Assembly: GCA_023457715.1 (NCBI GenBank)
Contig: JAEWKR010000126.1
Span: 1-30,979, forward strand
Source: Verrucomicrobiota bacterium
Lineage (GTDB): Bacteria > Verrucomicrobiota > Verrucomicrobiia > Opitutales > Opitutaceae
Reading direction: 5' to 3'
DNA: 30,979 nt
Positions 15,788 to 22,736 of the stretch are shown piece after piece. A program made the translations under genes and the position numbers. How positions within the stretch are numbered: position 1 is the first letter of the stretch; each line of letters starts with the position of its first letter. Below the pieces are notes generated by a model. The model made no database searches, had not been told where the DNA came from, and saw only the letters and a program-made list of their open reading frames with translations.

Positions 15788-17960
15788 GGGGTAAAGGGGC
15801 GGCCCCGGGGAGGGGCGACGGACCAGGGGTGACGGCGGCGACGGCCGACGGGGAACGACCCGGGGCCTTGGGGTTGTGCAACAGCAGAAAGCGGGCGGTC
15901 TCGTGCAGGGCCTCGGCGAAGCGCCGGTACCCGGCGCGCACCTCCGCGTCGGCGGCCGGGGCGGGCGGCGGCGGCGCGGCGAAATCAGCCCAGACGAAGT
16001 CCTCCCGGCCGGACTCCCGGTGGAAGGCGGCATAGTAGGAACCCTGCACGACGCCGATCGTGCGCGAGTGGTGGTCCACGACGAACGCGGCGTTGCTGCG
16101 GCCCCCGTCCACCGCCTGCTGGCGGATCAGGTCGCGGCCCAGTCCCGTATTGCGATAGGGAATACCGGCGAGCCCCGCCACGGTGGGCAGCACATCCACC
16201 ATCGAGGCGACGGAATGGATCCGCTCCGGGCGCAGCCGGCCGGGTGCGTAGAAAAGCAGCGGGACGTGATAGGCGGTGAGCCCCTGTTCCGTCCACGCCG
16301 GCGGGAAAGGCGCCCCGGCGCGGCCCGCGATACCGTGGTCACCGATGAAGACAAAGATCGTGTCGGCGAAATAGGGCGACTGCCGGGCCGCCTCCATGAA
16401 CTTGCGCAGCGCAAAATCGCTGTAGCGAAAACCGTTGAGCTCCGCATTGGACTCGAAGCCGCTCCGCTGCAGGTCGGAGGCTGACACCTCGACCGGCACA
16501 AACTCGCCGAGGTCCTCCCGGGGAATCGTGTACGGGCGGTGATTGTCCGCCGTCTGGATCAAGGCGAAGAAAGGGGTCTGGCGGGTGGACAGGACGTCGT
16601 TCGCCTCGAGCAGCAGGTTCTTGTCGCTGATCCCCCACACGTCGATGCGCGGGGAACGGTAGCTGCCTTCCTCGTACAGCTGCAGGCCGGCGATGTTGTT
16701 CGTCAGCAGCCCGCGGATGTTGGCCCAACTCGAACTCCCGCCGATGAAATAGAACCGCTCGTACCCGGTGAAATCGTCGATGATCGTATGCTGGTCCACC
16801 AGCGCCGGGTTCCGGCTGGCGGTCTTGACCGGTTCCACGTCAGGGATCCCGGTGACCGTGGCCCAAACCCCGCGCGCGGTGCCGATGTGCGGCGTGAAGC
16901 AATTGTCGAAGAACACGCCGTCCCGGCACAGCGACGCGAAGAAGGGCGTCGGATCGAGCGGGTTGCCCCACATCGAACTCTTGTACGCGCTGAACGACTC
17001 GCACAGCACCAGAACCACGTTCGGCGGGCGACCCGGCGCGGCGGGCGACGGCGCGGCAACCCGGCGCTCGAAGGTGACGGCGGTGGGGATCTCGGTTTTG
17101 GGTTTTGGGTTTTGGGTTTTGAGTTTTGGGTTTTGGGTTTTGAGTTCGGGGTTTTGGGTTTCGGACGTGAGGCCCAGGTAGTCGCGGAGGAGCGGGTAAT
17201 GCTCCTGCACTTTCTGCAGGTCGGGCGGCGGGGTCCGAAAACTCAGCGAGCTGAAGAACGACTGAAACGGATTGAGGGCGAGGTGCGCGCTGGCGTCGTC
17301 ACGAAGGTCGAAGGCGTCGCTCCAGCGCAGAGGGTACTGGCCCAGCCGGCCGAAGATGCCGACGAGGCACGCGAGGATCGGGACCACCGTCCAGGCGATC
17401 CGACCCGCCCGCCGCAGCTCCACGACGGGCGCGGCCGCCGCGTGGCGATGCAGCGCGCGGACCCCGGCCGCCACCAGTGCCACACCCGCCCCGAGTCCGA
17501 GCGTGATCCAGCCCACGGGATACGTCTGCCAGGCCATGAGGGCGGATTCGCGGGCATCCTTGAGATATCCCAGCGCGGAGGCGTTCAGTCGCTGGCCAAG
17601 GTAACCATAATGAATGAAGTCGGCGCCGTAGAACACCGCCAGGGCGACCGCGAACCCCGCGTATGCCGCCAGCCAGCCGCGCCGTGCCCGGCCTGAGCGG
17701 AAGGGATCGAACCCGCGGAAGGCTCCCAGCACCAGCAGCGCCAGCAGGGCGTAGCAGACCACCCGGAGGTCAAAACGCAGCCCCAGCCAGAACGCCGCAG
17801 CCGTCCGGCCGACCGGCGCGTCGCCGGTTCCGAACGAGAGGTGCGCGGCGACGCGCAACAGAGTCAGGATCGAGAGAAACCAAAGGCCGAGGAAAAGCGC
17901 CCACCGCGGCAGGCGCGGGATAGGCAGAAACCAGGCGGTCGGACGGGGTGAAGGGGGCAT
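15762..17960 (-). CDS. LtaS/MdoB-like phosphoglycerol transferase-type sulfatase
   Basis: 732-residue inner-membrane protein with about five N-terminal membrane helices (residues 18-210) and a periplasmic alkaline-phosphatase-fold domain (about 313-680). Residues fitting the metal site and nucleophile are Glu321 in CESFSAYK, Thr361 in HIGTARGVW and Asp541-His542 in FIGDHG. Family members (LtaS, OpgB/MdoB, EptA-like) transfer phosphoglycerol or phosphoethanolamine to envelope glycans, or cleave sulfate/phosphate esters; a Thr nucleophile favours transferase over sulfatase. The linker at 269-289 is three heptads of QNPKLKT type, encoded by an in-frame insertion of the GGGTTTT repeat. First gene of the three-gene envelope operon. 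Confidence 0.9.
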   Translation of the reverse strand: MPPSPRPTAWFLPIPRLPRWALFLGLWFLSILTLLRVAAHLSFGTGDAPVGRTAAAFWLGLRFDLRVVCYALLALLVLGAFRGFDPFRSGRARRGWLAAYAGFAVALAVFYGADFIHYGYLGQRLNASALGYLKDARESALMAWQTYPVGWITLGLGAGVALVAAGVRALHRHAAAAPVVELRRAGRIAWTVVPILACLVGIFGRLGQYPLRWSDAFDLRDDASAHLALNPFQSFFSSLSFRTPPPDLQKVQEHYPLLRDYLGLTSETQNPELKTQNPKLKTQNPKPKTEIPTAVTFERRVAAPSPAAPGRPPNVVLVLCESFSAYKSSMWGNPLDPTPFFASLCRDGVFFDNCFTPHIGTARGVWATVTGIPDVEPVKTASRNPALVDQHTIIDDFTGYERFYFIGGSSSWANIRGLLTNNIAGLQLYEEGSYRSPRIDVWGISDKNLLLEANDVLSTRQTPFFALIQTADNHRPYTIPREDLGEFVPVEVSASDLQRSGFESNAELNGFRYSDFALRKFMEAARQSPYFADTIFVFIGDHGIAGRAGAPFPPAWTEQGLTAYHVPLLFYAPGRLRPERIHSVASMVDVLPTVAGLAGIPYRNTGLGRDLIRQQAVDGGRSNAAFVVDHHSRTIGVVQGSYYAAFHRESGREDFVWADFAAPPPPAPAADAEVRAGYRRFAEALHETARFLLLHNPKAPGRSPSAVAAVTPGPSPLPGAAPLPHAHRAPSR
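17094..17162. repeat. GGGTTTT array inside the sulfatase gene
   Basis: About nine tandem copies of a 7-base unit, GGGTTTT with GAGTTTT variants. Three 7-base units make 21 bases, so the array stays in frame and encodes a 7-residue repeat in the linker of the sulfatase. The plus strand has runs of GGG spaced by TTTT, a strong G-quadruplex pattern. The same array type occurs at 24661-24702. Confidence 0.92.
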
Positions 17961-18350
17961 GAGCGAGCTAAGCTCGTCAGCCCTGGGGCTCCCGGAAGGG
18001 AGGAAACGGTAGCCGCAGGCCTGGCGAACGGGCCGCCAGCGAACTTCATGGCGATGAGCGGGAGCTCCAGGTGTCTCCCACCGGCATGGACGGCCAGCGG
18101 GAGGTCACGGGAGCGCTCGGTAACACAACGAGGTCGGCCGGCGACAGCCCGGCCTTCTTACCAGAATCCGATGGTTTGGATAGCGAATTCTCCGATGAGT
18201 TTATGCTCTTTTTGCCCGACTACAGGCCGGCGCAGGCCCTCTCGCCAATGGCTAGCATCTGCACGTCACTGGGACGCGGGGGTTCCGGCTGAAGCCAGCG
18301 CTACGATCGCACGTAAGCCGGAGCTCGTTCAGCTAGACGGGGGCCCTGAG
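17961..18350. other. intergenic region upstream of the sulfatase operon
   Basis: No convincing gene; the frames here are short and compositionally poor. It should contain the promoter of the sulfatase operon near 17961-18050, but no clear boxes are visible. It ends with one CCGGCTGAAGCC palindromic element (18283-18304) next to the MITE copy. Confidence 0.4.
18283..18304. repeat. dispersed CCGGCTGAAGCC element, copy 1
   Basis: Short interspersed palindromic element, here TTCCGGCTGAAGCCAGCG then CTAC, slightly diverged from the copies at 18547, 19930 and 20725. It lies on the left side of MITE copy B. Confidence 0.75.
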
Positions 18351-18528
18351 CCGGAACGATTCAGTTAACCACGAATGGACACGAATCGACACGAATGAAG
18401 ACCTGGGAAAATCGTCACTTCCGCGCAGGCCAAACAGTGAGCGGGACCACGGACGGGCTGCATCCGAGTTTCCTCTCCTATTCGTGTTCATTCGTGTCCA
18501 TTCGTGGTTAATCCGTCTGCATAGTTCC
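18351..18528. mobile_element. MITE-like element, copy B
   Basis: Second copy of the element at 4551-4732, differing at only about ten positions. It has the same CCGGAAC start and the same long TTAACCACGAATGGACACGA-type inverted ends. CCTGAG occurs just left (18345-18350) and overlaps the right end (18527-18532), a possible target duplication. No coding capacity. Confidence 0.78.
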
Positions 18529-18546
18529 TGAGGGACCGTGCTAGCC

Positions 18547-18570
18547 GTAGCGCCGGCTTCAGCCGGTACC
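18547..18570. repeat. dispersed CCGGCTTCAGCCGG element, copy 2
   Basis: Full-length 24-base copy starting GTAGCG and ending GGTACC, with the palindromic core CCGGCTTCAGCCGG. It lies on the right side of MITE copy B and just beyond the stop of the ECF sigma gene. Confidence 0.85.
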
Positions 18571-18577
18571 CAGGTGA

Positions 18578-19312
18578 TCAGCGGAGGGTCCGGACGGGCT
18601 CGCTGGCACGCGCCGGTTCAAACCAGTCGGACGGGACGCCATCCGGGGTGAACTCCGGGCACGCCTGCGACATGAGCGTGCGCAACTGCCCACGGGCGCG
18701 AGCAATCCGGCTCTTCACCGTGCCGACCTGAATGTTCAGCGTCGCCGCGATCTCGTCGTAGGAATGGTTGAGGATATTCCGCAGCGCCAGGATCTCGCGC
18801 TGCGCCGAGGGCAGCTGGTCCATGCAGGCGGTGACGAGTTCATGAAACTCCGTGGTCATCGCCTCGCGCGTCGGGCCCTGGTTGGCGCACGGCAGCAGGT
18901 CAGACACCGTCCCAGCCCCGTCATCGGAAATCGGGCAATCGAGGGAGATGGTCGCGTGCCGGCGCCGACGGTGGAAATACCAGTACCGGTTGCGCGCGAG
19001 ATTGACAGCCACGTGATGCAGCCAGGTGGCCAGGGACGAGTCGCCGCGAAACTTGGCCAGTCCCCGGTGCGCGCGGATAAACGTGTCCTGCACGATCTCC
19101 TCGGCGTCGGCATGGTTGCGCAACATCCCGGAGACGATGGCAAAAACCTTCTCCCGGTGCCGGTGAACGATTTCGGTGAAGGCCGCTTCGTCGCCGGCCA
19201 CGAAACGCCGCACCAGTTCGGCATCCTCGGCTGCGGCGAGGCGCGAGGCCGCCCGCTTGGCTTCAAGTCGTGCCGCCGTGTCGTTCGAGATCTCGGTGGG
19301 GTGGATTGGCAT
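18578..19312 (-). CDS. RNA polymerase sigma factor, ECF family
   Basis: Sigma-70 family factor of ECF type, 244 residues. Region 2 (about 29-115) includes LVRRFVAGDEAAFTEIVHRH, NHADAEEIVQDTFIRAHRGL and TWLHHVAVNLARNRY. Region 4 (about 165-215) includes QLPSAQREILALRNILNHSY and the helix-turn-helix EIAATLNIQVGTVKSRIARA. Both promoter-binding regions are intact. No anti-sigma factor gene is adjacent; the neighbour upstream on the same strand is the HRTF pseudo-receiver. The N-terminal 25 residues and the 25-residue C-terminal tail are extra to the core fold. Target promoters and signal cannot be deduced. Confidence 0.94.
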   Translation of the reverse strand: MPIHPTEISNDTAARLEAKRAASRLAAAEDAELVRRFVAGDEAAFTEIVHRHREKVFAIVSGMLRNHADAEEIVQDTFIRAHRGLAKFRGDSSLATWLHHVAVNLARNRYWYFHRRRRHATISLDCPISDDGAGTVSDLLPCANQGPTREAMTTEFHELVTACMDQLPSAQREILALRNILNHSYDEIAATLNIQVGTVKSRIARARGQLRTLMSQACPEFTPDGVPSDWFEPARASEPVRTLR

Positions 19313-19367
19313 GCGGCCAGTCTACCCGTTGCCGACACCCCAGCCATCAGGTGCTTACCTACTCAAA

Positions 19368-19766
19368 TCAGGCGACCGCACTCCCCTCCTGCGCGCCCGC
19401 GGGGTGCGACTTCCCGAGGTGCTGCTCGACGACGGTGCCGATGCGCAGCCACTCGTCGTAGTGCAGGAAATCCGTGGCGCCGGCCGCCCGCGCCACGTCC
19501 GAGCGATCCATCCCGGAGACCATGATGATGGGCACCCGGGGGTCCGCGTCGCGCAACCGCCGCACCAACTCGGCGCCTTCCATCTCGAAGGTCCGATGGG
19601 TGATGATGGCCGCGAGATTCACCGCGCGCGCGATCTCGATCGCCTTCTCCGCGTCGTCGGATTCGTGGATGACGGCCTCCGGGAATTTTCGACGCAGCGT
19701 CTTCACGAGGAGATACCGGCTCTCCGCGTGAAAATCGATGATGACGAAGGAAGGGATCTGAGTCAC
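19368..19766 (-). CDS. receiver-like protein lacking the phospho-acceptor Asp (HRTF type, A)
   Basis: 132-residue single-domain protein with the CheY fold pattern: strand 1 SFVIIDFHAES with one acid (Asp11), strand 4 PIIMVSG with the conserved Ser84, but His57 (IITHRTF) at the position of the phospho-acceptor Asp, and FLHYDEW instead of the conserved Lys. It should not be phosphorylated like a normal receiver. A close paralogue lies at 20816-21226 and shares LLVK, RKFP, SHRTF/THRTF, MVSG, RAAGA/KAAGA and YDxWLxIGTVV. It is upstream of the ECF sigma gene on the same strand with 55 bases between. It may act as a phosphorylation-independent binding module; whether it regulates the sigma factor is untested inference. 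Confidence 0.85.
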   Translation of the reverse strand: MTQIPSFVIIDFHAESRYLLVKTLRRKFPEAVIHESDDAEKAIEIARAVNLAAIITHRTFEMEGAELVRRLRDADPRVPIIMVSGMDRSDVARAAGATDFLHYDEWLRIGTVVEQHLGKSHPAGAQEGSAVA

Positions 19767-20060
19767 GTGCGGCGCGATGGACGCGCTCGCGGCGGGTTTG
19801 TTGCAAGGAAGCTACAGAAAACAAGCAGGGGTTTTGACCGTATTTAATTTTCGTCATGCTGCGGCTGCCTCGCTTCGGGTGCGGCTTTCGGCATCCGAGG
19901 CCTGAGTTCTCTTTCGAGGCCAGCTTCAGGGTACCGGCTGAAGCCGGCGCTACGGTGGAGGCCGGCGCTACGGGCGTGCGTGACGACGCGCGAAATCCGA
20001 CCGGATTTGCACTTCACCCGTTTCCGAGGAAGGTAACGCGTTCCAATCCACAGCACTTAA
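19767..20060. promoter_or_regulatory. divergent region between HRTF-A and yceI genes
   Basis: 294 bases holding the start regions of two divergent genes. It contains a full copy of the CCGGCTGAAGCCGG element (19930-19953) and a partial second one (19957-19972). AT-rich sequence at 19835-19855 (GTATTTAATTTTCGTCATG) is the best place for a promoter, though I cannot assign boxes. Confidence 0.4.
19930..19972. repeat. dispersed CCGGCTGAAGCCGG element, copy 3 plus partial copy
   Basis: Reverse-orientation full copy at 19930-19953 (starts GGTACC, ends GCGCTAC), followed at once by GAGGCCGGCGCTACG, a half copy. The core is a perfect palindrome able to form a 6-bp-stem hairpin. Confidence 0.85.
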
Positions 20061-20636
20061 ATGCCCATGAAACTCCTCACCTCCCTTGTCGCGCTGGCGT
20101 TGTTCACGCCGGCCGCTCTCACCGCCCAGGACACGTGGAAAGCCGATCCCGCGCACTCCCGGCTGTCGTTCTCGGTCGCGCACCTCGGCATCAGCGAGGT
20201 GAGCGGTATCTTCAAGAAATTCGATGTCACCGCGACCACCACGAAAGCCGACTTCAGCGATGCCACCTTCACCCTTTCAGTGGACGTCGCGTCGATCGAC
20301 ACCGAGGTGGAGCAGCGCGACAACCATCTGCGCAGTCCGGACTTTTTCGACGCCGCGCAATTCGGCACGATGACGTTCAAGAGCTCGGCGCTGAAACCCG
20401 CCGGCAAGGACCGTTATACCCTCTCCGGCGACCTGACGCTCCATGGCGTCACCCATCCGGTGGAGATGGAACTGTGGTACCGCGGCACGACCGAAAACCG
20501 TGGCAAGAAGACCGCCGGCTTTCAACTCACCGGGACGCTCAAGCGCTCCGACTTCAAGATCGGCGCGAAATTCCCCGCGGCCGCGATCAGCGACGAGGTC
20601 GCCATCAAAGCCGACGGCGAGTTCATCAAGCAGTGA
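20061..20636 (+). CDS. YceI family exported lipocalin-like protein
   Basis: Periplasmic protein of the YceI family, which binds isoprenoid-like lipids in a lipocalin-type beta barrel. The 191-residue precursor has a signal peptide (MKLLTSLVALALFTPAALTA, cleaved near AQD). The family pattern follows: WKADPAHSRLSFSVAHLGIS, IFKKFDVTA, SVDVASIDTEVEQRDNHLRS, PDFFDAAQFGTMTFKSS and DLTLHGVTHPVEM. Start may be ATG 20061 or the ATG two codons downstream at 20067; both precede the same signal. It lies between the two HRTF receiver paralogues, in line with the second one. Confidence 0.93.
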   Translation: MPMKLLTSLVALALFTPAALTAQDTWKADPAHSRLSFSVAHLGISEVSGIFKKFDVTATTTKADFSDATFTLSVDVASIDTEVEQRDNHLRSPDFFDAAQFGTMTFKSSALKPAGKDRYTLSGDLTLHGVTHPVEMELWYRGTTENRGKKTAGFQLTGTLKRSDFKIGAKFPAAAISDEVAIKADGEFIKQ

Positions 20637-20724
20637 GGAAAGGCTCCAGTTGAGGGGCTGCAACCCGGCTATACGGGGCAGGCTATAACCAGCCGCCCCT
20701 CTGATCCAAGCCGCCTACCCACCC

Positions 20725-20748
20725 GTAGCGCCGGCTTCAGCCGGTACC
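20725..20748. repeat. dispersed CCGGCTTCAGCCGG element, copy 4
   Basis: Exact copy of the 24 bases at 18547-18570, in the 179-base gap between yceI and the second HRTF gene. It could form a hairpin in the transcript joining them. No T-run follows, so it is not a standard terminator. Confidence 0.85.
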
Positions 20749-20815
20749 CGCCTTCCCGCATTTCGGAAAAACCCCGATATACACGCAGCCGCGTTTTCGG
20801 TACGGTTTCGTAGCC

Positions 20816-21226
20816 GTGCCGAAGACTTCCCCATTTCGCTTTCTCGTTGTCGACGACAATTCAGACAGCCGGGGGCTCTTGGTGAAAAGTCTGGCGCGCA
20901 AATTTCCGGGCGCCGTGGTTCACGAGTGCTGGCAGGGCGACGCCGCCCTCGCGATCGCCAAACGCGCCGACCTCTCCGCCATCGTGTCGCATCGCACGTT
21001 CGACTACGACGGTGAAACCCTGGTCGCGCGTTTCCGCGGGGTGAATCCCACGGTCCCGATCGTCATGGTCTCCGGTTACGATCGCGCCGACCGCGCCAAG
21101 GCCGCCGGCGCGGACACGTTCCTCAACTACGACCGGTGGCTGATGATCGGCACCGTCGTGGCGGAAGCGATGGCCGCGAAGGCCCCAGCAAGATCCGCTC
21201 CGACTGCGGTGGCGGTTGCCCGCTAG
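20816..21226 (+). CDS. receiver-like protein lacking the phospho-acceptor Asp (HRTF type, B)
   Basis: Paralogue of the protein at 19368-19766. The 136 residues keep the acidic pocket (LVVDDNSDS, Asp13-Asp14) and Ser86 in VMVSG, but the phospho-acceptor position in AIVSHRTFDYDG is His59 and the Lys is replaced in FLNYDRW. GTG start at 20816; the frame opens directly on the first strand (FRFLVVDD). It also shares the unusual C-terminal WLMIGTVV with its paralogue, followed by an Ala-rich tail. Retention of the acidic pair here but not in paralogue A suggests stepwise loss of receiver chemistry. It faces nosY, with only 14 bases between the two stop codons. Confidence 0.85.
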   Translation: MPKTSPFRFLVVDDNSDSRGLLVKSLARKFPGAVVHECWQGDAALAIAKRADLSAIVSHRTFDYDGETLVARFRGVNPTVPIVMVSGYDRADRAKAAGADTFLNYDRWLMIGTVVAEAMAAKAPARSAPTAVAVAR

Positions 21227-21240
21227 CAGGTCCGCGCCGG

Positions 21241-22050
21241 CTAGCTCTTGACGCGCCGGCGGGCGGCCAGGACGGACACGCCCACCGCCAGTGCACACCA
21301 GCCGCTCAGGCAGAGAATGAGCCAGAGCACGGCATGATCCAGCCACCACGTCGTCAGCGGATGCAGGTCCGCCCCGCTGAACGCGGCCCGCTCCAGCACA
21401 AACAGCAGGGTGACGCGGTACGCGTCCAGGGGGCTCAGCATGAGGACGCCCACCCAGGGCGCGCGCGCGGCCTGCACCCATTCCGCGCCTGCGATCAGAA
21501 TGAGCACCAGATCCGCGCCGAAAAGCAGCACGCACCACGTGGCCAGCGCGACGATCAACCCGCGGACGGCGTCCTGAAACCACAGGCCGATCGCGAGCCC
21601 GAGCCACGCGAAGAGGAGACTCACCGCACCCGCCGCGGCGCCGGCACCCAGCAGCAGCATGGCCGGCCCGGCGCCCACCCAGGTCGGCACCACCAGCAGC
21701 GCGGCGGCCGGCACGACCGCCGCGAAAAGGCCGATGCATTTGCCGGCCACCCATGAGCTCATCCGCAGCGGTTGCGTGAACAGCAGCCCAAACTCGTCCG
21801 CCTCCGCCTGGGCCGAGCTCAGGCCCAGGAGCAGCGAGGACAGGGTGGCGACGTAGATGACGCCATTGAGCACCCACCACGCAGCCCCCGGGGCGGCCGC
21901 GTCGGGCGGCGCCAGCAGCGCGAGGACCCCGATCGTCAGCATCAGCGCCAGATGCAGGTACAGAAACCGGTTGATGCGGTAGCTGAGAAATTCGCGGGCG
22001 ACCGTCGCGCTCGCCGCCCGATAACTGCTCACCGGTGGCGCCGCCTTCAT
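21241..22050 (-). CDS. nosY: NosY-like ABC transporter permease
   Basis: Membrane subunit of the NosDFY complex required for maturation of the copper centres of nitrous oxide reductase. The 269 residues contain about six membrane segments, for example FLYLHLALMLTIGVLALLA, WVLNGVIYVATLSSLLLGLS, AVVPAAALLVVPTWVGAGPA, VSLLFAWLGLAIGLWF, LIVALATWCVLLFGADLVLI and LWLILCLSGWCALAVGVSVL. The motif SSAQAEADEFGLLFTQPLRM matches the early cytosolic loop of NosY/ABC-2 permeases. I start at ATG 22050, which overlaps the nosF stop (ATGA); the long upstream frame is a nosF shadow. Last gene of the nos operon. Confidence 0.88.
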   Translation of the reverse strand: MKAAPPVSSYRAASATVAREFLSYRINRFLYLHLALMLTIGVLALLAPPDAAAPGAAWWVLNGVIYVATLSSLLLGLSSAQAEADEFGLLFTQPLRMSSWVAGKCIGLFAAVVPAAALLVVPTWVGAGPAMLLLGAGAAAGAVSLLFAWLGLAIGLWFQDAVRGLIVALATWCVLLFGADLVLILIAGAEWVQAARAPWVGVLMLSPLDAYRVTLLFVLERAAFSGADLHPLTTWWLDHAVLWLILCLSGWCALAVGVSVLAARRRVKS

Positions 22051-22736
22051 GACGACAACGTGACGCGTTCGCCCGTCGCGAAATAATCGCGGAGCCGGTC
22101 GGGCGGGAGCGCGCCCCCCACCCGCCCCTCGGTCAGCAGCACACAGCGGTCCGTCTTGCCCTCCCACTCGCCGAGCAGATGGGTCGCCACCAGAACCGTC
22201 GCCCCCTGCGCCGCCGCCGCCGAGAGATGAGCCTGCAGCCGCCCGCGCCACTCCGGATCGAGGCTCAGCCCGGGCTCGTCGAGCACCAGCACGGGCGCCC
22301 GCGCCAGCGCAAACACGGCGATCGCCAGCCGCTGCCGCAGACCGCCGGAGAGCTGGGCCGTCGTGGCGCCGAAATGATCAGCGAGCCCCCACCGCTCGAG
22401 CTCGAGGTCGACCTCGGCGGGACCGCGCCCGCGCAGTTTCCCATAGTAGCGGCCGACCTGGCGGGTGGTCAGCCGGCCGTGGAAACGCGGGGCCTGCGGC
22501 AGGAACGCCAGATTGGCGAGCGCCCGCAACCGCTCGCGCACCACGTCAAACCCGGCCATTCGCAACTCCCCCGCATCGGGGCGGCACAGGCCGGACACGA
22601 TGCGCAGGAGCGTGGTTTTGCCCGCGCCGTTGGCCCCCACCAGCAGCGTCACGCCCCCCGGGGAAACCTCCAGGTCGAGCCCGGTCAGCACCCGGCGCGG
22701 GCCAAAGCACTTCGCGATGCCGCGCGCGACAATCAT
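22047..22736 (-). CDS. nosF: NosF-like ABC transporter ATP-binding protein
   Basis: Cytosolic ATPase of NosDFY, 229 residues. Walker A GANGAGKTT (35-43), signature LSGGLRQRLAIAVFALARAP, Walker B VLVLDEPGLSLD and the switch His in ATHLLGEWEGK are all intact. It energises NosY and, with NosD in the periplasm, supports copper-sulfur centre assembly in NosZ. Start and stop both overlap neighbours by four bases (ATGA with nosD upstream and nosY downstream), so it is tightly co-translated. The generic ABC type is certain; the Nos assignment rests on the gene order. Confidence 0.92.
   Translation of the reverse strand: MIVARGIAKCFGPRRVLTGLDLEVSPGGVTLLVGANGAGKTTLLRIVSGLCRPDAGELRMAGFDVVRERLRALANLAFLPQAPRFHGRLTTRQVGRYYGKLRGRGPAEVDLELERWGLADHFGATTAQLSGGLRQRLAIAVFALARAPVLVLDEPGLSLDPEWRGRLQAHLSAAAAQGATVLVATHLLGEWEGKTDRCVLLTEGRVGGALPPDRLRDYFATGERVTLSS

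Noticed and set aside
18048..18368. 106-codon frame in the gap upstream of the sulfatase operon
   Set aside because: It crosses a dispersed element and enters the MITE, shows no domain and has shadow-like composition.
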